NCBI GenBank assembly: GCA_026984715.1
Contig: JALSRO010000010.1
Coordinates: forward strand, 1 to 5,863
Length of the DNA: 5,863 nt
Direction: 5' to 3'
Origin: Chromatiales bacterium
Lineage (GTDB): Bacteria > Pseudomonadota > Gammaproteobacteria > Thiohalospirales > Thiohalospiraceae
Of the stretch, positions 1 to 5,863 are shown one piece after another. How positions within the stretch are numbered: position 1 is the first letter of the stretch; the number at the start of each line of letters is the position of its first letter. The notes beneath the pieces were generated by a model. It saw only the letters and a list, made by a program, of their open reading frames with translations. It did no database searches and was not told the DNA's origin. The position numbers were made by a program, and so were the translations under genes.

Positions 1-1
1 C

Positions 2-352
2 CTGACCATCTACCTGTGGCTGGATCAGTTCTTTCTCTGGGAGGAGATCTGGCTCGACATTCAGGAGCGCCCGTTCATTACCGTTGGATTCGCCACCTTC
101 GTACTGCTGATGCTGCTGGCGCTCTCTTCACCGAAAGCGGTACTGCGCTGGATGGGCGGGCGCCGTTGGCAGCGGCTGCACCGTTTGACCTATTTCGCTG
201 CGGCGGGAGGCGTGGTTCACTACTGGTGGTTGGTCAAGGCGGATGTGCGCGCTCCCCAGACGTATGCCGTGATCCTGTTTCTATTGCTGCTGTCACGGTT
301 CCGGTGGCCGAAACTGGTCGGCGGAGTGGTCCGGCGGAGGGAGGGGCGTTGA
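2..352 (+). CDS. msrQ: MsrQ, heme-binding membrane subunit of the MsrPQ methionine sulfoxide reductase (3' part)
   Basis: The last 116 codons are present; the 5' part lies left of the window (family members are about 200 residues). MsrQ is an inner-membrane b-type heme protein that delivers electrons from the cytoplasm to the periplasmic molybdoenzyme MsrP, which repairs oxidised methionines in envelope proteins. Seen here: a DIQERP-ITVGF segment leading into a membrane helix (visible residues about 25-43), then LHRL (His 60) and HYWWLVKAD (His 73). These two histidines are 13 residues apart in one helix region, as expected for the family's heme ligands. A last helix follows (about 88-99) and then a basic tail VVRRREGR. 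The family is normally encoded just downstream of msrP, so msrP probably lies to the left, outside the window. The gene converges on the next one with 32 bp between stop codons. Nothing suggests damage. Confidence 0.93.
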   Translation: MTIYLWLDQFFLWEEIWLDIQERPFITVGFATFVLLMLLALSSPKAVLRWMGGRRWQRLHRLTYFAAAGGVVHYWWLVKADVRAPQTYAVILFLLLLSRFRWPKLVGGVVRRREGR

Positions 353-356
353 GGCA

Positions 357-376
357 GAGAGGGGTGTCCCGCTCTC
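357..376. terminator. Hairpin between two convergent genes, possible bidirectional terminator
   Basis: GAGAG-GGG and CCC-CTCTC can pair into an 8-bp stem with a 3-nt loop (TGT) and one bulged G at 371. It fills the 32-bp gap between the msrQ stop and the stop of the gene on the other strand. There is no clear T-run on either side, so an intrinsic terminator role is inferred mainly from the position. Confidence 0.4.
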
Positions 377-384
377 GTCCCTAT

Positions 385-921
385 TCAGCCGGTGACGGTT
401 GGGTGGCGTTTTGTTACTGCAACGGTGCCGGATCGTTGACGCTTTCTGGAATGCAGAAGACGGAGAGTATAGAGCCTCACCACCGCAGCTATTGCCGAAT
501 TCTTTGTTATCGCAGTGCCTTTCAGCATCTCTCCCACAACGATATCGGTCTGCCTGGCAATCTGTGGTTCCACCACGGGAGTGAGAGGTCTGCTCGGTGC
601 CCGAGTCACATGCAGGACTCTGGATACCGGTTTTTCAACGACGGGGGAACGGCTCCCCGGCCCGGATAGCGGGGCGGAACAGGCTATATCACCTTCCGTT
701 TCGGAGGATGAGGGTGTGGGACCCGAAGAGTGGGGTACAGTCGCATGGGGAGGGCGGACAGAGCGGATCTCGAGCCCTTTCACCCCCAGGCTGCGCAGGG
801 CCTGAATGTGTGAGTCACCAAGGGCGACTCCTGCGTTGAGCAATATTCGTCCGTTACGGCCAATCAGCTTGCGAGCGACCACCATGCCGACGGACAAGTT
901 ATCCGTTGTGATATAAGCCAT
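385..921 (-). CDS. Small protein with an HD-GYP-associated N-terminal-type module (unnamed)
   Basis: This 178-residue protein has no function I can name. Residues 1-53 (VGMVVARKLIGRNGRILLNAG, then HIQALRSLGVKGLEI) match the pattern of the short domain that precedes HD-GYP or HDOD domains in many proteobacterial signalling proteins, where GMVLA and NGRLLL-AG are typical. Residues about 55-115 are a Ser/Pro/Thr-rich linker. Residues about 116-158 (VEPQIARQTDI, then an alpha-helical stretch ending VVRLYTLRLL) resemble the small helical end of stand-alone members of this type. The tail is basic. No HD, GGDEF, EAL or catalytic motif is present, so the protein is probably a stand-alone accessory or binding module. 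The ATG at 921 is chosen because the conserved module begins right after it; a weak GGAA lies about 10 nt upstream. It has its own spacer upstream and converges on msrQ. The assignment is from pattern memory only. Confidence 0.65.
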   Translation of the reverse strand: MAYITTDNLSVGMVVARKLIGRNGRILLNAGVALGDSHIQALRSLGVKGLEIRSVRPPHATVPHSSGPTPSSSETEGDIACSAPLSGPGSRSPVVEKPVSRVLHVTRAPSRPLTPVVEPQIARQTDIVVGEMLKGTAITKNSAIAAVVRLYTLRLLHSRKRQRSGTVAVTKRHPTVTG

Positions 922-984
922 CTGTCATATTCCGCTATGTTACTCTCAACAACCTCATGCAAGAAAGAGGCCAATATTGTTATT

Positions 985-1081
985 AACCAGGCAACAATAT
1001 GTTGTATTCAGCCATGGCGTGCCGGTTCGCAGCAACGCAGCCCATCGCCGCTGTAGCCACTCGGCAGTAAGATGGGGTAAC
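985..1081 (-). repeat. Repeat copy 1 (half-element) upstream of lpxC
   Basis: Read on the minus strand, these 97 bp align with 4014-4112 on the plus strand at roughly 80-85% identity by hand count, with a 2-nt gap near the end. Landmarks are ACCCCATCTT, GTGGCTAC, CGGCGATGGG, TTGCTGCGAACCGG and the terminus ending GGTT. The terminus (985-1005) contains the dyad CAACA-ATA-TGTTG at 992-1004. The arm at 1011-1032 matches the two arms at 3987-4008 and 4063-4084. No partner arm is visible on the right side, so this copy looks like one half of the element near secA. Similarity stops at about 1081. Confidence 0.85.
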
Positions 1082-1095
1082 GTGGCTTGAAGTCC

Positions 1096-1124
1096 TTGAC
1101 ACCGTATTAACAAAAAAACACATT
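1096..1124 (+). promoter_or_regulatory. Candidate sigma-70 promoter for lpxC (distal)
   Basis: A perfect -35 hexamer TTGACA at 1096-1101 is followed after 17 bp by CACATT at 1119-1124, which matches the -10 consensus at only 3 of 6 positions. It lies just beyond the repeat copy, about 190 bp from the lpxC start, in AT-rich DNA. The -35 is convincing and the -10 is weak. Confidence 0.35.
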
Positions 1125-1221
1125 TGTTGTTTTATTGTAACAATATTTGGGTGGGAGTGTGGTCTCAGTCGCTTCATTACGCATACATTATCAGGCAGTG
1201 TGGTATGGGAATGGCTGCCCA

Positions 1222-1230
1222 TGTTAATAT
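1222..1230 (+). promoter_or_regulatory. Candidate extended -10 for lpxC (proximal)
   Basis: TG-T-TAATAT forms an extended -10 motif with 4 of 6 matches in the hexamer. No good -35 lies at the usual distance, which extended -10 promoters can tolerate. The transcript would have a leader of about 77 nt before lpxC. The choice between this and the distal candidate cannot be made from sequence alone. Confidence 0.3.
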
Positions 1231-1314
1231 TTTGAGACAAACAGGCGATAACAACGTGGTTGTCCCGGGAATTCCAACCAGCTCTTGACCGTACGATGAT
1301 GAAGGCTCTACCAG

Positions 1315-2226
1315 ATGATTAGACAACGCACCTTGAAAAACACAATCAGGGCTACAGGGATTGGCCTTCATACCGGGGAGAAGATCTATCTGACCCTGTG
1401 TCCGGCTCCTGTCGATACCGGCATAGTGTTTCGGCGTGTGGATCTCGACGAGCCGGTAGAGATCGCCGCCCGGCCTGAAAACGTCGGCAGTACCACCCTC
1501 TCCACCACGTTGATGAAGGATGGTATCCAGATCTCTACAGTGGAACACTTGCTGTCAGCATTGGCGGGGTTGGGGATCGACAATGCCTATGTCGATCTCA
1601 GTGCGGCCGAGGTGCCGATCATGGACGGGAGTGCCGGCCCTTTCGTGTTCCTCATCCAGTCTGCCGGCATTGCAGAACAGAACGCTGCCAAGCAGTTTAT
1701 CCGCATCAAGCGGAGTGTCGTGGTCGAAGATGGCGACAAATGGGTGCGTTTCGATCCCTTCGATGGCTTCAAGGTCTCCTTCACCATCGATTTCAACCAT
1801 CCCGCCATAAAGAGCCGCAGCCAGCAGGTGGTGATGGATTTTTCGACCACCTCCTTCGTCAAGGAGGTGAGCCGTGCCAGGACCTTCGGGTTCATGAGCG
1901 AGCTGGAGTACCTTCAGCAGAAGAATCTGGCACTCGGCGGCAGTCCGGACAACGCGATTGTGCTCGACGACTACCGCATCCTCAATGAGGATGGACTGCG
2001 TTATGACGATGAGTTCGTCAAACACAAGATTCTGGATGCCATCGGTGATCTGTATCTGATGGGGCACAGTCTCATCGGCGCCTACAGCGCATTCAAGTCC
2101 GGACACGCGCTGAATAACCGCTTGCTGCGGGCGTTGCTGGCGGACCAGAGCGCCTGGGAGCTGGTAACCTTCAGCGAGCCGGAGGAGGTGCCCATCGTTT
2201 TCATGAAGCCGGTTACGGTCGGCTAG
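1315..2226 (+). CDS. lpxC: LpxC, UDP-3-O-acyl-N-acetylglucosamine deacetylase
   Basis: LpxC is the cytosolic zinc hydrolase that removes the N-acetyl group from UDP-3-O-acyl-GlcNAc, the first committed step of lipid A synthesis. The 303-residue length fits the family (305 in E. coli). Seen: MIRQRTL at the start, [17 protein letters not shown] with Glu 77 and zinc ligand His 78, IMDGSAGPF at 103-111, the SRARTFGF loop at 186-193, LNEDGLR at 223-229, [11 protein letters not shown] with zinc ligands His 237 and Asp 241, and KSGHALNN with His 264, the usual general acid/base. All catalytic residues are present, so the enzyme should be active. The ATG at 1315 fits the conserved N-terminus; GAAGG at 1301-1305 is a likely ribosome site, 9 nt upstream. 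The C-terminus ends in PVTVG and lacks the Ala/Leu-rich tail that marks the E. coli protein for FtsH. ftsZ, the usual upstream neighbour, is absent. Confidence 0.99.
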   Translation: MIRQRTLKNTIRATGIGLHTGEKIYLTLCPAPVDTGIVFRRVDLDEPVEIAARPENVGSTTLSTTLMKDGIQISTVEHLLSALAGLGIDNAYVDLSAAEVPIMDGSAGPFVFLIQSAGIAEQNAAKQFIRIKRSVVVEDGDKWVRFDPFDGFKVSFTIDFNHPAIKSRSQQVVMDFSTTSFVKEVSRARTFGFMSELEYLQQKNLALGGSPDNAIVLDDYRILNEDGLRYDDEFVKHKILDAIGDLYLMGHSLIGAYSAFKSGHALNNRLLRALLADQSAWELVTFSEPEEVPIVFMKPVTVG

Positions 2227-2232
2227 ATATGT

Positions 2233-2256
2233 GGACCGCCGCTGTTTTGGCGGTTC
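2233..2256. terminator. Hairpin between lpxC and dciA, possible bidirectional terminator
   Basis: GGACCGCC and GGCGGTTC pair into an 8-bp stem (one G-T pair) around an 8-nt loop, GCTGTTTT. It occupies the 35-bp gap between the stop codons of two convergent genes. There is no T-run after the stem on either strand, so a terminator role is an inference from position and stem strength. Confidence 0.45.
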
Positions 2257-2261
2257 AGCAA

Positions 2262-2729
2262 CTATGGGGGAGGATTGGCCTGTCGGGAGTCGGCGTGATG
2301 CGCCAGGCGCTCCAGCGCGTTTCTGAGGCGCGGGGTGCTGGCCGTCGAAGCGCTCTGTAGAAGCAGCGCCGCGCTTTCTGGTGAAAGCCGATGCCGGGGG
2401 CGTTCGGTGCTACGCCTCCGGGGGGGCGGTGCGGGCTCAATGCCGATCCGAATATGGCGAATATTGCGAGTGGCCGGCTGTTTTTTCAGCCGCTTCAACA
2501 GTTCAGGGGAGAAGTAACGTAGCCTGGTAGCCCAGGCAGGTGAATTGACATGGATAAATAGGGTATCATTGTCCACATTGCCCGGGTGGCAGTGTGTGGC
2601 AAGGGCGTCGGGTAGTTGATTCCGAACTGTCCGGGTGGTCTGCTGCAGCTGTTGTGCACGCTGTATCAGGCGTAACAGCGCGGGGGGAGTGCTTTGGGAG
2701 AGGCTGCGAAAGGTGGATGGTTGACTCAT
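2262..2729 (-). CDS. dciA: DciA-type protein (DUF721), probable DnaB helicase loader
   Basis: DciA-family proteins help load the replicative helicase DnaB in bacteria that lack the phage-derived loaders DnaC/DnaI. The 155-residue reading has the family's KH-like N-terminal domain (about 12-100): helical LLRLIQRAQQLQQTTRTVRNQLP, then LATHC at 43-47, a strand TLFIHV, the signature SPAWATRLRYF at 63-73, and IRHIRIGIEP. A Pro/Arg-rich linker follows (about 100-115), then a helical end (LSPESAALLLQSA, LRNALERLAHH) as in gammaproteobacterial members. The Met at 2729 is preferred because the conserved region begins soon after it. An in-frame ATG at 2831 would add 34 residues unlike the family and overlap the start of the divergent peptidase gene. 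A possible promoter is TTGCAT (minus strand, 2781-2776), 17 bp, then TATTCC (2758-2753). The gene converges on lpxC and its order between lpxC and secA fits known gammaproteobacterial layouts. Confidence 0.92.
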   Translation of the reverse strand: MSQPSTFRSLSQSTPPALLRLIQRAQQLQQTTRTVRNQLPDALATHCHPGNVDNDTLFIHVNSPAWATRLRYFSPELLKRLKKQPATRNIRHIRIGIEPAPPPRRRSTERPRHRLSPESAALLLQSASTASTPRLRNALERLAHHADSRQANPPP

Positions 2730-2813
2730 CGGCTTTTTAAAGTCTGGCCCGAGGAATAACGATACAGAAGCAACAATGCAAATATTTTTTAACACTCTTC
2801 CAGTGAAAGCGCA

Positions 2814-3740
2814 ATGAAGATAAAAGTACATTCGAAATATCTAAACACTTCCACCGACTCCTTCCTTATCTCGCCAAAATATCAGATTTTCGCTCTCGCC
2901 GCATTTGTGCTCTGTATTGCGATTGCGGGATATACAGGTTACCGCTTCGGTATCGCCAATGGTTTCCAGGATTCGGACGAGATGGCGCAGGAGTGGCAGG
3001 CCAATCTCGAACAGCAGCAAAAGGAGCTCGCCAGGCTGCAGCAGGCGGCCCAGGATGGCGCCAATGCCATGGCGAGGCGCCTCGGGCAGCTTCAGGCTCA
3101 GGTAATCAGGTTGGAGGCCCTTGGTCAGCGACTGGTCAAAATGGCGCATCTGGACAGCGGTGAGTTCGATTTTGAGAATCCCCCCGCCCAGGGCGGACCC
3201 GAAAGCCAGTTCAGCCAGAATGCCATGGCTGCTCCGGATTTCGTTGCGGCGCTGGAACGCCTCTCACGGCAACTGGAGGATCGTGGAAACCAGCTGCAGG
3301 TACTGGAGAATGTGTTGATGAATCGCGGCCTGCAGGCCGAAGTACTGCCGGGGGGGCGGCCGATCGTTCAGGGTTGGCTGTCGTCGCGTTACGGGATGCG
3401 CACCGACCCCTTTACCGGCAAGCGGGATTTTCACGCCGGTATGGACTTCGCCGGAAAGGAGGGCTCCCCGGTGGTCGCAACTGCTGCCGGAGTGGTTACC
3501 TGGGCAGGAAGCCGCTCGGGGTATGGTAATCTGGTAGAGATCAATCATGGTGGGGGTTATGCGACCCGCTATGGCCACAACCGGAAGATTCTGGTCAGGG
3601 TTGGCGACACTGTCAAAAAGGGGCAGATCATTGGGGAGATGGGTTCTACGGGGCGCTCGACCGGTCCACATGTCCATTTCGAGGTGTTGCGCAACGGCCG
3701 GACGGTGAATCCCGCCAAATATATCCAGGCGGCGCGCTGA
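2814..3740 (+). CDS. Membrane-anchored M23 (LytM-type) peptidase with coiled coil
   Basis: The 308-residue protein has a short cytoplasmic N-terminus, one membrane helix at about 23-42, a Gln/Glu-rich coiled coil at about 55-112, a flexible stretch, a second helical segment at about 142-170, and a C-terminal M23 domain at about 183-305. The M23 signature is complete: FHAGMD gives His 207 and Asp 211, RYGHN gives His 255, and GPHVHFE gives His 286 and His 288. M23 enzymes are zinc endopeptidases that cut peptide cross-links in cell-wall peptidoglycan; with all ligands kept, this one is probably active rather than a LytM regulator of the EnvC/NlpD type. The active domain should face the periplasm. 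The start at 2814 gives the clean N-terminus before the membrane helix; only a weak purine run precedes it. It is divergent from dciA by 84 bp. A gene of this type next to secA is familiar in Gammaproteobacteria. Confidence 0.96.
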   Translation: MKIKVHSKYLNTSTDSFLISPKYQIFALAAFVLCIAIAGYTGYRFGIANGFQDSDEMAQEWQANLEQQQKELARLQQAAQDGANAMARRLGQLQAQVIRLEALGQRLVKMAHLDSGEFDFENPPAQGGPESQFSQNAMAAPDFVAALERLSRQLEDRGNQLQVLENVLMNRGLQAEVLPGGRPIVQGWLSSRYGMRTDPFTGKRDFHAGMDFAGKEGSPVVATAAGVVTWAGSRSGYGNLVEINHGGGYATRYGHNRKILVRVGDTVKKGQIIGEMGSTGRSTGPHVHFEVLRNGRTVNPAKYIQAAR

Positions 3741-3812
3741 GCAGGCGGGCGTGCTGTCCCACTCTGTTCATACTGATAACCCGGCAACGTTATTTATAAT
3801 ATGTTGCATTCA

Positions 3813-3961
3813 GGGCTTTGGGCAGGCGCCGGACCAAGGTGCAGTGCACAGGCAAGGGTCGTTCCCTCGTCGAGGTCGCTCCAGTGCATCCCTGCACCCG
3901 CGACACTCGGAGATCCCTGTCCAGCGTGCTGGAATGCAGGGCCGGTGCCTGCCTGAAGCCC
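3813..3961. repeat. Inner palindromic segment within the compound repeat
   Basis: Its ends, 3813-3832 and the reverse complement of 3942-3961, agree at 17 of 20 positions (GGGCTTTGGGCAGG against GGGCTTCAGGCAGG in their first part). Inside are smaller dyads such as AGGG-TCGT-TCCCT and the perfect CCAGC-GT-GCTGG at 3921-3932. Compared with repeat copy 1, where the terminus runs straight into the arm, this segment with its short right flank (to 3986) is extra sequence. Confidence 0.7.
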
Positions 3962-3986
3962 CTAGCCCTATGATATTCAACGACAG

Positions 3987-4084
3987 GCCGTGGCGTGCCG
4001 GCCCGCAGGCTGCATTACCCCATCTTGCGCTAGAGTGGCTACAACGGCGATGGGCCGCCTTGCTGCGAACCGGTACGCCACGGC
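3987..4084. repeat. Hairpin core of the repeat, 22-bp arms
   Basis: The arms 3987-4008 and 4063-4084 are reverse complements at 19 of 22 positions; one of the three differences becomes a G-T pair in a folded strand. The same arm occurs at 1011-1032 upstream of lpxC. Between the arms lies the conserved core ACCCCATCTT to GGCGATGGG. Confidence 0.8.
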
Positions 4085-4112
4085 TGAACACGATATATAT
4101 CGTTGCCGGGTT
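4014..4112 (+). repeat. Repeat copy 2, direct match to the copy upstream of lpxC
   Basis: This 99-bp stretch is the plus-strand counterpart of 985-1081 (minus strand). Differences cluster in a short variable block (4027-4032) and at the palindromic terminus, where this copy has the perfect 12-bp palindrome CGATATATATCG at 4091-4102. The two copies are thus inverted relative to each other and bracket lpxC, dciA and the peptidase gene. Confidence 0.85.
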
Positions 4113-4281
4113 AATAGTAATTACTTCCAGCAGATTGTTGAAAAAGGCTTGTTGCCTTTCCCGGCAGAAAAACTCAAAGGCTGCTTTTTCCCCTGTTTCA
4201 TAAATTCAAGGGGTCGTTGCTCTTCGGTTTTTCCCGGCATATCCATCTGGTTCTCACTCGTCGGGCTGCTATTGAGCGGTT

Positions 4282-4308
4282 GGCGGAGGCGTGTTTTCCT
4301 GTTCCGCC
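4282..4308 (+). other. Hairpin in the secA leader
   Basis: GGCGGA at 4282-4287 and TCCGCC at 4303-4308 form a 6-bp stem around a 15-nt loop with a short T-run inside. It sits about 100 nt upstream of the secA start. It lacks a following T-run, so it is not a standard terminator. Whether it is on the secA transcript depends on the promoter used. Confidence 0.35.
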
Positions 4309-4347
4309 GTCTAGGCTACAGGTGAGAGAAGGGTGCTCCATTTTATG

Positions 4348-4389
4348 TTCACAGCCCATATTGCTGTATTATTACCTATTTCGAATACT
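4348..4389 (+). promoter_or_regulatory. Candidate secA promoter region
   Basis: Two overlapping possibilities exist in this AT-rich patch. TTCACA (4348-4353) is followed after 16 bp by TATTAC (4370-4375), 4 of 6 matches. TTGCTG (4361-4366) is followed after 17 bp by AATACT (4384-4389), 4 of 6 matches. A nearby TATTAT (4367-4372) matches 5 of 6 but lacks a good -35. Either transcript would have a very short leader, excluding the upstream hairpin. Confidence 0.3.
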
Positions 4390-4409
4390 GACAGACGACA
4401 CAGGCATCC

Positions 4410-5863
<1,454 letters not shown>

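Larger units (their letters stand above)
922..1314. other. AT-rich divergent spacer upstream of lpxC
   Basis: This 393-bp stretch separates the small gene on the minus strand from lpxC. It holds one repeat copy (985-1081), then an AT-rich patch (about 1101-1150) with a perfect 13-bp palindrome, TATTGT-A-ACAATA, at 1133-1145, then candidate lpxC promoter elements. The open frame on the minus strand across 983-1240 has no protein-like features and its end simply translates the repeat, so I do not call it a gene. Confidence 0.7.
3771..4119. repeat. Compound inverted-repeat element (MITE-like), copy 2 region
   Basis: The outer ends are inverted repeats: 3771-3789 and the reverse complement of 4101-4119 agree at 17 of 19 positions, with AACCCGGCAACG perfect (3778-3789 against 4101-4112). 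The dinucleotide TA flanks the shared ACCCGGCAACG ends on both sides, which could be a target duplication but is too short to be proof. Inside lie a second inverted-repeat segment (3813-3961) and a hairpin (3987-4084). The right-hand part is the match to repeat copy 1 near lpxC. No transposase is encoded, so if mobile it would depend on an enzyme encoded elsewhere. Confidence 0.75.
3741..4409. other. 669-bp spacer between the M23 peptidase gene and secA
   Basis: I see no convincing gene here. The first part up to about 4119 is a compound inverted repeat. The rest (4120-4409) is the secA leader, with a hairpin at 4282-4308 and an AT-rich promoter-like patch at about 4341-4390. Several open frames cross this region (for example 3751-4203, 3990-4325 and 4217-4450), but the first two are largely translated repeat and none has a family-like sequence or a good ribosome site. 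Confidence 0.75.

Noticed and set aside
16..669. Plus-strand open frame of 217 codons at the left edge
   Set aside because: It overlaps msrQ in another frame and then runs antisense to the small gene at 385-921; its sequence shows no family features.
983..1240. Minus-strand open frame of 85 codons upstream of lpxC
   Set aside because: The C-terminal third is translated repeat and the rest is AT-rich promoter-type DNA with no protein-like signal.
1555..2106. Minus-strand open frame of 183 codons inside lpxC
   Set aside because: It is a shadow opposite a fully conserved lpxC.
2730..2831. 34-residue N-terminal extension of DciA starting at 2831
   Set aside because: It would overlap the start of the divergent M23 gene, contains a hydrophobic stretch not typical of DciA, and leaves no promoter space; the Met at 2729 fits the family start.
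3741..4120. CRISPR array or IS element
   Set aside because: There are no regularly spaced direct repeats and no transposase coding sequence; the similarity is inverted and palindromic.
3751..4203. Open frame of 150 codons across the compound repeat
   Set aside because: It is translated palindromic repeat DNA with no family-like motifs or ribosome site; the non-coding repeat explains the sequence.
3990..4325. Open frame of 111 codons spanning repeat copy 2 and the secA leader
   Set aside because: Its N-terminal part is translated repeat (similar peptides appear from copy 1 because the DNA is similar). The start has no ribosome site. The hydrophobic end is kept only as a weak leader-peptide possibility.

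Overview
The window looks like chromosomal DNA of a Gammaproteobacterium. The three housekeeping genes lpxC, secA and a dciA-type (DUF721) gene lie close together with an M23 peptidase gene, and in Gammaproteobacteria lpxC and secA are usual neighbours at the end of the division/cell-wall (dcw) cluster. The LpxC and SecA sequences align almost residue for residue with the E. coli proteins. By eye the coding DNA is moderately GC-rich and the intergenic spacers are much more AT-rich. I cannot name the genus. A free-living or symbiotic sulfur-oxidiser type (Chromatiales-like) is only a guess.

Layout, left to right. The 3' end of msrQ (2-352, +) converges on a small unnamed gene (385-921, -) that resembles the N-terminal module found in front of HD-GYP-type proteins. 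An AT-rich spacer (922-1314) holds one copy of a repeat (985-1081) and the probable lpxC promoter region. Complete lpxC (1315-2226, +) converges on dciA (2262-2729, -). dciA is divergent from a membrane-anchored M23 peptidase gene (2814-3740, +). A 669-bp gene-free spacer follows. Its first half (about 3771-4119) is a compound palindromic repeat related to the copy near lpxC. Its second half is the secA leader. secA starts at 4410 and runs off the right edge after 484 codons. Both convergent gene pairs are separated by about 30 bp, each gap holding a hairpin.

Functions. LpxC commits precursors to lipid A, the M23 protein probably trims or senses peptidoglycan at the inner membrane, SecA powers protein export, DciA helps load the replicative helicase, and MsrQ passes electrons to the periplasmic methionine sulfoxide reductase MsrP. 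The link among them is mostly cell-envelope growth rather than a single pathway.

The most unusual content is the repeat. One arm of about 22 bp occurs three times, a terminus of about 11 bp occurs three times, and each terminus carries a short hairpin whose exact bases differ between copies. The copy next to secA appears to have been split by a second palindromic segment of about 174 bp. I found no transposase, CRISPR array, tRNA or rRNA. I see no convincing new gene system here; the repeat family and the altered gene order around lpxC are the points worth following.
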